Shown here piece by piece: positions 11,801 to 23,190 of a stretch of 64,000 nucleotides of DNA. Below the pieces are notes generated by a model. The model was given only the letters and a program-made list of their open reading frames with translations. It searched no databases and was not told the DNA's origin. The translations under genes were made by a program, and so were the position numbers. How positions within the stretch are numbered: the first letter of the stretch is position 1; each line of letters starts with the position of its first letter. The DNA is from Cryptomeria japonica (taxonomy: Eukaryota > Streptophyta > Pinopsida > Cupressales > Cupressaceae), in the NCBI RefSeq assembly GCF_030272615.1, contig NC_081414.1, forward strand, positions 662,916,438-662,980,437, read 5' to 3'.

Positions 11801-12903
11801 TCTCTAGCTTCTTCGGTATCTCTTAAATCATAAAACATATGATTTAAAATAACAATTTAAACTTTGCTTGAAAAGATGCATGAAGTGGCAAGTAAGGTCG
11901 GGCCCCAAAGTGGGTTCGGCTAATTTTTTGTTTTTTTTTCATGCAACTCACCATTGAAAACACCTTAGGAACCTTGAACATGCCTCTGGAGTTGATCGAC
12001 ATAGTTTTCTGATCATTAAACGGAGTTTCACAACTTTCAAGTGCCTGCGCCACATTTTCGCATTTAATCCCAAAGACGTAATTTTCAAATTGGTCAAAAC
12101 ATCTTTCTGGACTTCACAAATTGATAGGCGTATTGTCTGATATACAAACATTAACTCCTCCAAGCCTTTTTTCAAGATGAATCCCGAGTGAAGAAATATT
12201 AACGGTCAAAGATGACCAAATGACTCTGTCACCACTATGAACCTGATAAAATCAATGCATAGGGACCTCAAAGTGCCTTTCTTAAAAATATCAAATGATC
12301 TTCGTACGCCCCCAATCTGGGGCATAGGTACCTTGAAGTACAAATAAGACCTTAGAATTTTTAATTCGACCAAAAGGCTGACTGAGTGCAAATGGTGGGT
12401 TCATGAAAATGGCCACTTAAAAAGATGTAGCAATGAAAATGCAGAAAACTAAATGAAGTGGCTCAAGAAATCATCTTGGCAAACTGATCAAATGGATTCA
12501 TGGGGACTTGAAATTTGGCATGAAAGCACACTTATATGCATACAATTCAATTCACTTTGAATTTGAACATGACACTCAACTGGGAAAAAGTTATAGATGC
12601 TCAAAGTAGGTCATTTCATAAAATCTTCATTTGCACCTATGATGGACTTTCAACTTACCCCTTGAAATGGGTACCTAATAAATTGATCCAAATTGAATTA
12701 TGAGAATTGCAAAACACTTCATAGGCCAAATGAAAGGTGTACAAGAAGTTTCAAAGCTTTACCTCTTGATGATTAACTAGCTCCATTTTACGTGCCCTCA
12801 AAGTAGGCCTAATAGGTTGATTCATTAGGAGGTCATTGGAAAGTACAGATGAAAAAATTTGAAACAGGCCTGTCAAATTCACCAAATTTTAGGAGTCCCA
12901 ATA
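8849..12903 (-). repeat. 3' LTR of the TR-GAG-like element (left copy)
   Basis: This LTR of about 4,055 bp is closely similar to 15838-19978 throughout, from ACCAAAACTGGTTAACCCAA at one end to GAGTCCCAATA at the other. The terminal C of the expected CCAACA has become T (CCAATA). Open frames inside it occur in diverged form in the other copy and show no known domain. Confidence 0.85.
10144..10365. repeat. Tandem repeat of about 95-110 bp inside the LTR
   Basis: A unit starting GTTTCAC(A/G)AAGGGTAAC and containing GTGCATCTT...TTCACAAAACAA is repeated. Within it a shorter unit (CCAGTCGTCCGATCGCCTCA) is duplicated again. The right LTR has the corresponding array at about 17199-17415, so the array predates the insertion. 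Confidence 0.75.
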
Positions 12904-12925
12904 GTGGCTCTGACTGGGGATGGTT
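12904..12925 (+). other. Primer-site-like sequence next to the left LTR, facing inward
   Basis: TGGCTCTGACTGGGGATGG abuts the inner edge of the left LTR in plus orientation, where a polypurine tract would be expected for a minus-strand element. It resembles the TGGCGACTC...GGGGA primer-site class. Confidence 0.45.
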
Positions 12926-13099
12926 GATTGCAAGATCAACACAAGAATTTAGAATCTATGGTAAAACAGACTACCCAAAAACGGATCACTTCTCTTCTCT
13001 TCTAAAAAACAAAGGGTTCCTTATTGTACCCAAACAAAAGCGTACCTTATTGAAAACCACACAACTAAAGCAAAGCAACTATGCAAAAATACAACTTAG

Positions 13100-13759
13100 T
13101 TATAAAATGGCTCCCAACCACCAAAGTTGCCACCAACTCTTTCCCTGATCAAAAATCCGATTCTCATCACTTAATAATGTAAACAATCTGAAGGAAACAC
13201 TGATCATCAAATAAATGTTTCTATTATGGCACACATCTTTCAACATGCCTTTCCAATAAACATTATATGCATACTCATCATGAACATAATTTTGAACCTC
13301 ACTTTCATGATCAACTATTGAAACATATCCATTCTTTTCATCATCTACCAAATGCAATCGATCAACATCTTTAATATCCCACTCTTGAAAAAATGAACAT
13401 ACCTCTGGCTCAAGCATATAATCTGAAATAATATTTGTACATTCACTCATCTTCACATGAAAAACTTCAAGATGGGGTTCAAACACACTAGTAAGCAACC
13501 CATTACAAAAAAATTCATCCTGACACATGTCACTGCTACATGGAACGATATCAGCATCACGGATCGATTCATCATTTATAACATCTGGCTGATCAATTAT
13601 TTCTTCATACAAAGGGTTAGAAACCAAATGAAGAATCCCATTATGAACATTGTGACAATGAAGTGGTTGGTCCATATCTATATCAAAATTGAATAAAATA
13701 TTAGAAAATTTACTAAAGATACCATCCATCCTATCATCATAATCATCTTCATCAGACAA
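13100..13759 (-). pseudogene. Acidic C-terminal part of the TR-GAG-like gag region
   Basis: This 219-codon open frame starts MSDEDDYDDRMDGIF and is rich in Asp, Glu and Ser, with no zinc knuckle or enzyme motif. It lies downstream of gag on the same strand, and the sequence between 14053 and 13760 still translates to similar acidic text broken by stops. It is probably the C-terminal extension of one long gag polyprotein. Its role is unknown; it may be structural or a filler region of the non-autonomous element. Confidence 0.6.
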
Positions 13760-14052
13760 AGAAGAAATTGAAAGTGGGCTAGAACTATCTTCAACATTTC
13801 ATGTTTCACAACCAAAAAATTTCACCTATGACCATCATTATGAGAATCAAGATAGTCATAGTTATCTTGCCACAATTGATCTTATTTACCAATAGAACAC
13901 TCATCATTAGTCAAAGAATAAAGATGAATATCATTGCAATTTACTTCATCTGATGAGTTTTCAGCATGTTCACTTAAATTTTCCATCATAAAACTATATG
14001 TTAGATCAGCATGTTTTTTATCAAATGTATAAGCATTTAGTTCACAGTCCTT

Positions 14053-15204
14053 TTATGAAAAATCCTCTTCACCATATTGGAAATGGTCTTCATTAATAAC
14101 TCTAAGGCTCTCCAACACTTGAACTTTCTTGTCCACAACTTCAAGAGATTTTCTAAGTTCCACAATCCTCTGCAATTGCACTGCACTTTGTTGTTCAATG
14201 TGACATTCTTTAAAAATATTTTCATCAATGTGGGTTGTATTTTCATTGCACTCATGTGTACCATTAAAATTTTCTGAATTAATTTTGTGCACAACTTTCA
14301 TATTAGAAAGATCATCAGCATGATTACAAGAAGTGAAAACTGAAAATACTATTACTTCATCTTCAACACAATTGACATTATCTATATCTATATGAGGATC
14401 CACCATTGTTTGCACCAAACAACTCTGATTTTCATTGGGAATTAAATTATCATGGTTGCCAAAACAAGTATGAACACCAAAACTTTGAACATTACTTCTC
14501 ACCTCACACTTAGTTGCAGCATTACAAACACTATGACAACAAACACCGACAGATACAAGTCTTTTAGGATTGCCATATTTTAAATTTTTCTCTATGTCCA
14601 TGGCTATCACAAATTCCTGATGCAATGTCTTTGGCTCTTTATCCCTCAACATGTAACTTATCTTACTTCCAAAGGCATCCAAATAAATCACTAAAGACAC
14701 TTCATCATTTAGTCTATATCCTTGTGGGATCTCAGCCAATGCTTTTGAAAACATGACATTGAAGGCTGGCACTAATTCACCTTCCTCAACTCTAATCTCC
14801 ATCAACTTCCTTAGCACATCATTAAAGTTCATTCTCTCAGCAAATTGCTCAAGAAAAGATGCAATTAATTCTTCCCATGAGGGAATAGAAGCTTCCTGCA
14901 AAAACGAGAACCAAATCGTGGCATCCCCTTTCAAGATTTACACAAACAACTTCATGCAAACATCCTCATGACATATATCATAGTCATTCATTAAATCAAC
15001 AAATTTTTGCACATGCATTCTTGCTGATTGTAACAGGTCCCCATTAAACAATGGTAAATTCTTCCTAATGTCACTTGGAATCTGATTTGGGTAACCAGGT
15101 ATGTCATCAAAACAAAATGGCACATAACCTTTAATAGAGAAATTTCTACAACAATCCATTACTAACTGCAACCTTGCTTGAATACATTCACTATTCCCAA
15201 CCAA
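14053..15204 (-). pseudogene. gag: Retrotransposon gag (Retrotrans_gag-type) with one in-frame stop
   Basis: The minus-strand frame from 15204 encodes NLPLFNGDLLQSARMHVQKF and KGDATIWFSFLQ. These are followed by PSWEELIASFLEQFAERM and a helical region ending near LGYGNP-like KYGNPKRL. This is the Ty3/gypsy-type gag capsid domain, which packages element RNA into particles. A TAA at 14938-14940 interrupts the frame between KLFV and ILKGDA without a frameshift; the same frame reopens at once and runs to 14053. No CCHC knuckle is visible. The start at 15204 is the first ATG of the open frame and lies about 630 bp inside the 5' LTR. Confidence 0.85.
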
Positions 15205-15837
15205 TAAAATTTTATTACAGCTATAGTCTACCTTCTCTATTATTGAAAATACTTCTCACATGCTTTTCAGTTGAAACTTTTCAAAATAGGAAGTATGTAA
15301 ACTACAAATTTCTTTCCCTTTCTATGGTGACTTTTTCACCTTATAAGGAACATGAATTGTCTCATAAAAACTTTGAGGAATACCTAGTAAAATAGTTCTG
15401 CTACTTCTCTTCTTATCTCTCCTTGACTGGGACCTTCAATCTTAAAACTCCAAGCATCTGCTAAATCTTTGCTGCAAGTTCACCAAATCTTTTGAATTTT
15501 TTACAATAATGCACACTGGTGCAAAGATCTTTCAGAGTCGCCACTCACTACTGTGAGAATTTATAAAATCATTTATAAAACATGAACAAATTTGGACTTA
15601 CACAAAGATAAAAGTATAGCAAACTTTCAACACTTGGATAGGAATTGACTCTTATGACAAAAAGAAAACATTCCCGATTTCATACAACACTACCAAGCAG
15701 ATAACAACAGATCTGAAAATACTTTCAGATTTACAACACTTTTATGACTCTTTCTTCAAATGGACATTGCCAGACTCATGGATTTGACTTGACAATTTTT
15801 TTTACATCTCTCCACTCCCTAACAGAGTCGCCATTTT
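15205..15837 (-). other. Leader of the TR-GAG-like element with primer site
   Basis: On the minus strand TGGCGACTCTGTTAGGGAG (about 15816-15834) follows the 5' LTR end after AAAA and is the likely primer-binding site. A second TGGCGACTCTG lies about 300 bp further in, near 15531-15541. The rest of the leader is non-coding. Confidence 0.65.
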
Positions 15838-18800
15838 TGTTGTTCACCAAAACTGGTTAACCCAAGTTCACCTGCAATTGATCTATGAAATAGTCAATTT
15901 CAATCTATAAAGAACCTCAAGACTTGGACAACATAACAAGGATCTAAATCCTTCTACTCTTCAAGCTCTGTAAAACCTAGGTGGGTGTACCTTTGATGCA
16001 TTTAATCAGACCCATTACACATAAGACAACATCAACAAAAGCAGATGGATCTCAAAAGTTTTAAAAACAAGGAGGGTACTATAGATGGGCTAGATCTACA
16101 CTTACAACTCAACAATGTTTGAATCATGAGATGGATGGAACATTACCATAGAACAAAAAACAAAAGATATTCTGATTTTGAATTTTAAAATTGGTGCTCT
16201 GACAATCCTTCAACATTACAAAAGACCAGTGCCTTATCCTGGCTATAAAGTCAAGGGTAAAACTGAAAGAAAAATCTCAGATGCAAGCTACTTTCAACAT
16301 TAAATTTTCATGTATTAATGCATTAGATTAATACAATCCTTTGCTCTGTCACAAAATCATACATACATATCAAAATCATTAATGCTAAGTTTCAGGATTT
16401 AAATTCTTCCTTGAAGAATACCCAAAAGACAAACATTACATTCTCAGAGAAGATTGAAATAAACACCTCAAATTATCCTTGATAAGATGAAGTTGTATAA
16501 ATTCAAATTGTATTTTGGAGACAATTTTGTGGTAACTCACACATGCCTTGCATATGGGTAAACCTGCAAACTAAAACAAATCCTACAGCAAAACAACACT
16601 GAAAACTCAGAAGAAACACCCTATCATTTGCAAAAACTAAAAGAAGCCATTACTAGAACCTACAATTTTGGATTTCTCCCTTGGAGAAAAATTCCAAAAA
16701 ATGGGAACCCTTATAAATGAGAAGAATTGATAATATGAAGGAGGGGGGAAAAGACCATAATACATCAGAACGTGCCAAGTGTCCCTTTTTTCCCTAATTG
16801 CAAAAATATCTCTTTTTCTATCCATGGAAAATGATCTCAGAATATCTTATTTTTGTTGAAACAAACTATGCGATTGACTTCCTTGTCTCGAGAGCTTTCT
16901 GATAATATATAATACTTTCCATTTTGGGTAAAAAATACCCTCTGAGCGAATTAATCTTGAATGCAGATCCATCATTTAAATTTTTCATTTTTCTTCAATA
17001 GTCAAGACTTTACATTTAATTTTTAATTTTTTGGTCCACTTTTACTCTTGATGCCCTACCACTTGGCATCCTATGATTTGCTCGTGACACCACCTTTCGC
17101 CACCTAGGATGACACCTCACCTATCTACCACTGGACTACCACCTCATTAGGATCCACCAACTCACCTGCCACCTAGACATGCCAGCTCATCTTTCGTTGT
17201 TTGGTAAAGGGTAACCTTCGGCATTTTCGCTTCACAAAATAGCACCAGTCGCTGATCACCATTGAACTTGCTTGATCTTTAACTTTTCGTTGTTTCGTGA
17301 AGGGTAACTAGCATGCATCTTTGCTTCACGAAACAACATCAGTCGTCCGATCACCTCAAAATTGCATAAACAACGTTAGTCATCCGATCATCTCAAACTT
17401 GCATGCTCTTTAATTCTCCTTCTTATTGCAAAATTCACTTACCTCGGGAACCGTTTACAAGAAGGGTCCATCTGGTCACCAACTAGCCTCCTTGCCTCAG
17501 GATTCACACACGTGCATGTGGTGTCCATTGGGCGCCCAGTCAACACCTTGCATCAAAATTCTTCAAGGCTTTGACACTATAGTGGGGTGGAGCTTTAAAT
17601 TTAAATACCAAAATTTCTGCCGCCTAACCAATGTGGGATTAATGCTTATGCCTGGAAATGCAGCTTTGAAGGTTTTCTGAGTGGCTGCTAATGGCATTTG
17701 GTTTGAAGGTTCTTGCCTTTTTGCTCCATGGCGTGCTACAAGAGGGAGTTTGGAAAGATTTACACCTACCAATATATATTTGCATTAAAAAAAAATTTAT
17801 TTCTTCAACCACCACGACCTGCTGCTAACCTGCTAATTGCATTCTACTAGAGTTAAATATGATCTATTCACCATGTTGCCGGCCATGTTAGGGGAAGAAA
17901 ATGGTTTGGAGCTGCAGACATTTGTAGAAATTTAAAATTCTAAGACTCTCCAAATACCATGGTGGAGCAGAGGATGGATTGTTTCACACCTACCAAGGCA
18001 TTTGCAGAAGACCATGGGCTTTACCCATTCCACATTATGCCAGGCAAGGAGGAGATTGGAAATATTTTTACCTGCCAATGGCATTGCTGGAGTTTCTTGA
18101 TTTTATGCCACTTCAATTTACTAGCACATGAAGGGAGGGTGCTGGTAGAGGGTATGGACTTTGGCTTCACCTTGCAGATTTCATTTGCTGAAAATTGAAT
18201 GCCCCTTCACTTGCTTGAAAGTTTTCAATGCACTCCCCAACCACTGCAGAGGAGATTGGATGGTTTGTAGCTGCCAAAATGCACTTGCTTAATAGTTTTA
18301 AACTTTCCAAACCATGCCACATGGGGGGTCTTTGGTATTTGATTTAAAGTTTGATGCCTTTTAGAATACCACGTTGCCTGTGAAGGGAGGAGTTTTTGGC
18401 ATTACACCTGCCAAATTGCAATTTGCCTGGAGTTTCTAATAAAAACTTCAACGCCTCCATTTGCATTTGCATTAAAGATTTAAAAAATCTATTTGTTTGC
18501 CACTGGACTACTCACAGCAGGGAGGACTGACAAAGGTTATGGATTTTGCCTTTAATCCTGGCAATCACATTTGCTTGGAAGCTTTTGTTCTTTTACCAGC
18601 CACCATATCATGCATTTGGTTGAAAGTTTCTTTTACCTTTTCAAAACAATGCCATAGATCACTGTAGAGGAAGACTTCACACCTGCCAATGCATTTACTT
18701 TAAAGCTTTGAGCCCATTTAACATTTTCCAACCATTTTGCCTAAGAGAATGCTACCAAAATTTGAAAATTTTGGTTTTATGCCCTTTCAGCCATCAAATA

Positions 18801-19978
18801 GCTTGACATTTGCTTCAATGTACCATTAATGTCCATATTTCTCTTATAATATTCTCTAGCTTCTTCGGTATCTCTTAAATCATAAAACACATGATTTAAA
18901 ATAACAATTTAAACTTTGCCTAAAAAGATGCATGAAGTGGCAAGTCAGGTCGGGCCCCAAAGTGGGTCCGGCTAAATTTTTTTTTCTCTTTCATGCAACT
19001 AATATTTCTTTTTCATGCAACTAACCATTGAAAACACCTCAGGAACCTTAAACATGCCTCTGGAGTTGATCAACATAGTTTTTTGATCATTAAACGGAGT
19101 TTCACAACTTTCAGGTGCCTGTGCCACATTTTCGCATTTAATCCCAAAGACGCAATTTTCAAACTAGTCAAAACATCTTTATGGAATTCACAAACTGACA
19201 TGTGTGTTTTCTGATATACAAACATTAACTCTACGAAGCCGTTTCTCAAGACAAATCCCGAGTGAAGAAAAATTAATGGTCAAAGATGACTAAATGGCTC
19301 TGTCGGCACTATGAACCTGATAAAATCAATGTGCAAGGATGTCAAAGTGCCTTTCTTAAAAATATCATATGATCTCTATAGACCCCCAAATCTGGGGCAT
19401 AGGTACCTTGAAGTACAAAGAAGACCTTTGAATTTTTAATTTGACCAAAAGGCTAACTGGGTGCAAATGGTGGGTTCATGAAAATGGCCACTTAAAAATA
19501 TGTAGCAATGAAAATGCAAAAAACTGAATGAAGTGGCTCAAGAAATCATCTTGGCAAACTGATCTAATGGATTCATAAGGACTTGAAATTTGGCATGGAA
19601 GCACACTTATATGCATACAATTTAATTCACTTTTAATTTGAACATGAAACTCAACTGGGCAAAAGTTATAGGCACTCAAAGTAGGTCATTTAATAAAATC
19701 TGCATTTGAACCTATGAAGGACTTTCAGCTCACCCCTTGAAATGGGTACCTGATAAATTGATCCAAACTAAATTCTTAGAATTGAAAAACACTTCATAGG
19801 ACAAATGAAATGTGTACAAAAATTTTCAAAGCTTTACCTCTTGATGATTAACTGGCTCCATTTTACATGCCCTCAAAGTAGGCCTAATAGATTGATTCAT
19901 TAGGAGGTCATTTGAAAGTGCAGATGAAAAAATTTGAAATGGGCCTCTCAAATTCACCAAATTTAATGAGTCCCAACA
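15838..19978 (-). repeat. 5' LTR of the TR-GAG-like element (right copy)
   Basis: This LTR of about 4,141 bp has plus-strand ends TGTTGTTCACC and GTCCCAACA, so it keeps proper TG...CA termini. Small indels against the left copy (for example an added segment near 16930-17020) show independent decay after insertion. Confidence 0.85.
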
Positions 19979-19983
19979 AAATG

Positions 19984-20014
19984 GAGTTGATCAATCCTTC
20001 ATGGTATCAGAGCC
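19984..20014 (+). mobile_element. Copia LTR 3' end and Met-tRNA primer site
   Basis: GAGTTGATCAATCCTTCA completes the LTR begun at 8566 and is followed by TGGTATCAGAGCC at 20002-20014, the standard copia primer site. This shows the TR-GAG-like element jumped into a pre-existing copia 5' LTR. Confidence 0.8.
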
Positions 20015-20385
20015 TTGCATTTAGAAACTCCTAGATCTAAGAGTTTGTTCATCAGATTCTTGAGATGATTTAGCCAATAAGTTAAATCTAGCCCTTTGAT
20101 AAGGGACGTAGAAGGTTTAATATTCAGGCACATATTATTATTTTTTTAATTAAATCTAACCCTTTACAAGATATAAAATGTTTTATTATATTTTTATTTT
20201 ATAAATTTGTTGTGTTTGATCCATAAGAGCTTTGGTAGAGCCGATTCATTTAGTATAGCAAGAAACTAATAGATTCTATATTAGCTTTGTTTATTTCAAC
20301 ACTTGACCCTTTCTTTGTATCAATCTTATATGCCCATATATACCTTTTCCTAGCATCATCTATAGCTACTATATTGCTAGAGGAC
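20015..20385. other. Copia leader remnant, non-coding
   Basis: Sequence after the copia primer site. No gag domain is recognisable before LINE-like coding sequence begins. Confidence 0.4.
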
Positions 20386-20389
20386 TTAG

Positions 20390-21770
20390 ATAATGTGTAG
20401 AGAAGGGTTTGAACTCAATACTGATAGAAGGTATTGCACAAATACTTATCAACGCTATTAAGAATGGTGCCACACCAAATTAGAAAATACAAAGGATTCT
20501 AAGGGACATTATGGATGCTCTAAATAAAGTTCCCAACTACAAGGTGAGACATGTTTTCAGGGAGGCGAAGATGGCTGCAAATTACATGGCAAACATGGGA
20601 ATAAATTTAAGGACAAAGGATGAGAAGGTTTTCGAGACAATCCCAAGTGAGGATTTGGAACAAATTCTAGTGGACGACTATGAAGCCTCATGGAGGCAAA
20701 AAAAAGAAGGAATTGGATAGGTACGACTAAGGGAGGGTACTAATCTGGATTCCAAACCACAAATTTGGATCCAGACTGACAGAGGTGATCATGATAGACA
20801 AAAATAAGGCTTTGATTACCGTGAATGAAGGGACATTGGGAGGGTGGCAAGAGATTAGGACACTTCAAATCCAAAGATGGATTTGGTTTTCACGGGATAT
20901 TAAATTTATTTCTTTTAGATATAGCTCGTTGTTCGATAAGGATAGAAAATGATGAAGAAATAGAAGGATCTAATTATTCTTTTTCAAGATTCTTGCTATT
21001 TCAAGGGATCATAAGGCTGAGATTAAATAGGAAGGAAGATCGAGCAATGAATGTAGGAGGAGAATTGAGGGAAAATGGTCCATCACTTTGGGTTGAGATG
21101 CCTATATGTGGAGGAGACATTTTAGTAGCAATGCGAGAGACTTTTTTACTTAGATGAGCTCAATTGGGATGTGTTGTGGTGTCAGACCAAGGCTATTTTG
21201 GGCGAGGATAGGCACTGGTGTGATGGTTTCATCTATGAGGCGATTCTATGCCCAATGGTTGACATCCTTAATTCCAAAGAAGCATGCATACAGATGATTG
21301 ATGGCTTCATAAGATCGATCAATGGGAAGGTAGTAGCAAGTGCTATTCTGGACTTGGGTTCAGGTGGTTAGACTAGTTTTCTAGATGTCTACTTCAATCT
21401 AAAACATTACATACTGGATCCACCAGAGGAAAATTCTAAGTCGAAGGAAGAGTTTGAGTTGGAGGATGAGGATGCTCGGGAGGATAGGGATATGCAAGAA
21501 AGGAAGAAGAATTTCATGGTAGAGGCTTGGGAGGTGTTCCGAGCAAGTGTCAGAAATTGTGACTTGGGGACCTTCAGGAGATTCCTGAACTCAAATGATA
21601 ACTGTCTTAGTGTGGCCTTGACTGTGAATGTGGTGGTTATTGGTGAAAGGCTCGTTGCAATTTTCCATTATTTAGAATATTTTTTGTTTTGTTTATGCTA
21701 CTATGTAGCCTGCATATGCGATGTAAGGGAGCTATCCCCTTTTAATAGTACTTAATAATAATAAAAGAAT
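20390..21770 (+). pseudogene. LINE 3' fragment: RNase H domain and tail
   Basis: The plus frame around 20420-20720 reads EGIAQILINAIKNGATPN, a stop, KIQRILRDIMDALNKV and RHVFREAKMAANYMANMGI. It then continues to IPSEDLEQILVDDYEASW. This is the plant-type RNase H domain at the C terminus of LINE reverse transcriptases. The stop (TAG at 20481-20483) lies where the family usually has Trp, so it is probably a TGG to TAG change. Two further open frames (20825-21157 and 21459-21755) have no recognised domain. The segment ends near CTTAATAATAATAAAAG, a LINE-like A/T-rich tail. The 5' part with the reverse transcriptase is absent, as expected for 5'-truncated LINEs. Confidence 0.75.
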
Positions 21771-22017
21771 TATGTAATTGCAATACATGTTTGAGTTTTG
21801 GTCTTCCAGTACACTTAAGGTTCCTAGTGACAAGACGTGTTGGTCGTCTTGCACATCACATATGATGTCTTCCCCTAACATTCAATTTACTATCCATATA
21901 CAAAATAAGTACTGAGCACAATCCCAAAATTCAAAGAACATCCTTCAAAGCCTTCATAAAGCATACAAACCCTTGCAATACCAAGAAAAAGTCCCTAAAA
22001 AACCCTAGAAAATCATT
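21771..22017. other. Non-coding spacer
   Basis: This lies between the LINE tail and R1. I see only a short hairpin-like GACAAGACG...CGTCTTGC near 21831-21852 and no gene. Confidence 0.4.
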
Positions 22018-22575
22018 GAAAAGGGAAACAAATAATTTTGATTATGTTTGAAATGTACATAAGATGAAGCTAAGTGATTGCTCACCTGTAAACTAATTTC
22101 CTCCTCCTACAAATCTCCTCTCTTGTGCGCGAATGAACTCTTCATTCACCACCATTTGTGAATCTCCTCTCTTGCTTTGCCTTGCATGAATGAAGTTTTT
22201 CGAAGTCTTTTGCTTTGCCTTGCGAGAATGAAGTTTTTCAAAGTCTTTTGCTTTGTAGAGTAATTTGAAATTGAAATTGACCTATGGGATATTATAATTA
22301 TATGTAAATTCGATATTTCAATTACATAATTAAATGAGATATTAAATGGGATATTATATGGGTAATTATAATTAAATGGGATATTATATGGGATATTATA
22401 ATTTATGTAAAAATTAAAATTGACCTATGGGATATTAAACATTTTTATATGAAATTATAAGTAAACATTGCCAAGGTATGGGATATCATATGGGATATTA
22501 TACATTTTTGTATGTAATTATATGTAAAAATCAAAATTGACCTATGGGATATTAATCATTTCTATATTAAAAATT
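22018..22575 (+). repeat. R1 dispersed repeat, most complete copy
   Basis: It begins GAAAAGGGAAACAAATAA and carries two copies of GAAGTTTTTC(G/A)AAGTCTTTTG. It then runs into an array of GACCTATGGGATATTA motifs. It is inverted relative to 6180-6640. No coding sequence is seen, so it is a non-autonomous repeat of unknown class. Confidence 0.85.
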
Positions 22576-22982
22576 ATTTATGATATTTTTCAACAGTTTA
22601 TTGCTCACAACCTATTAGTACATTGATACAATATTTTGTACCATGTTCTACCACTATGTTGTTTTGAGGCTTTTAGTTTGAAAAATAAGTAAGGCTAAAC
22701 ATAAAGACAAATCTATTCAAATTTTATAGGGGGTGATCAAGAAGGAAAGATAAGGTTGACATTATGCTCACTATGACAAGTTTGTAGTTTGTTCCAGGGT
22801 GTTCCAAATAAATGCACTAGAGTATTGCGCTATGCACTAGCTAGACAAAGTGTGTGGATGTTCATTGGACCAAGTATAGTGTGGGTTGGGTGACATGCAG
22901 TTCATGCCCCCACTCTTGGAGTAATGTGTGGGTTTTAGGGCCTAGTTGACTGTACATTGTGATTGATAAACTAACTTGTGGA
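22576..22982. other. Non-coding DNA
   Basis: No recognisable coding, element end or repeat is seen here. Confidence 0.4.
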
Positions 22983-23190
22983 TGACTTGTAGATATTATC
23001 AATATTATCAATCTCTCTCTCTCTCTCTCGATGTCTCCATCCCATTTTGTCCTCCCTTTCTCTTTCTCTCTCACATCTCTCTCTTTTCCTATTACTCTCT
23101 TTCTCTCTCAAGTCTCTCTCTCTCTCCTTCCCTCCCTCCTTCACTCCCTCTCTCTTTCCTCTCTCTATCTCTCCCTCTCTCTATATCTTA
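22983..23190. repeat. TC-rich microsatellite
   Basis: About 200 bp of TCTC/TTCC/CCCT polypyrimidine tract. Ser/Leu-rich frames across it are artefacts of the repeat. Confidence 0.95.

Larger units (their letters stand above)
8849..19978 (-). mobile_element. 11.1 kb LTR element with giant LTRs and gag only (TR-GAG-like)
   Basis: Two colinear copies of a 4.1 kb sequence (8849-12903 and 15838-19978) flank a 2.9 kb internal region coding for gag on the minus strand. LTR ends read TGTTGT...CCAACA on the plus strand. Flanking 5-mers are GAATG (8844-8848) and AAATG (19979-19983), a target duplication with one change. On the minus strand a TGGCGACTCTGTTAGGGAG sequence follows the 5' LTR by 4 nt, a plausible primer site. 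No protease, reverse transcriptase or integrase motif is seen, and the internal region is too short for pol. The element must have used another element's enzymes. This layout matches the published TR-GAG class of plant non-autonomous LTR elements. Confidence 0.85.
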
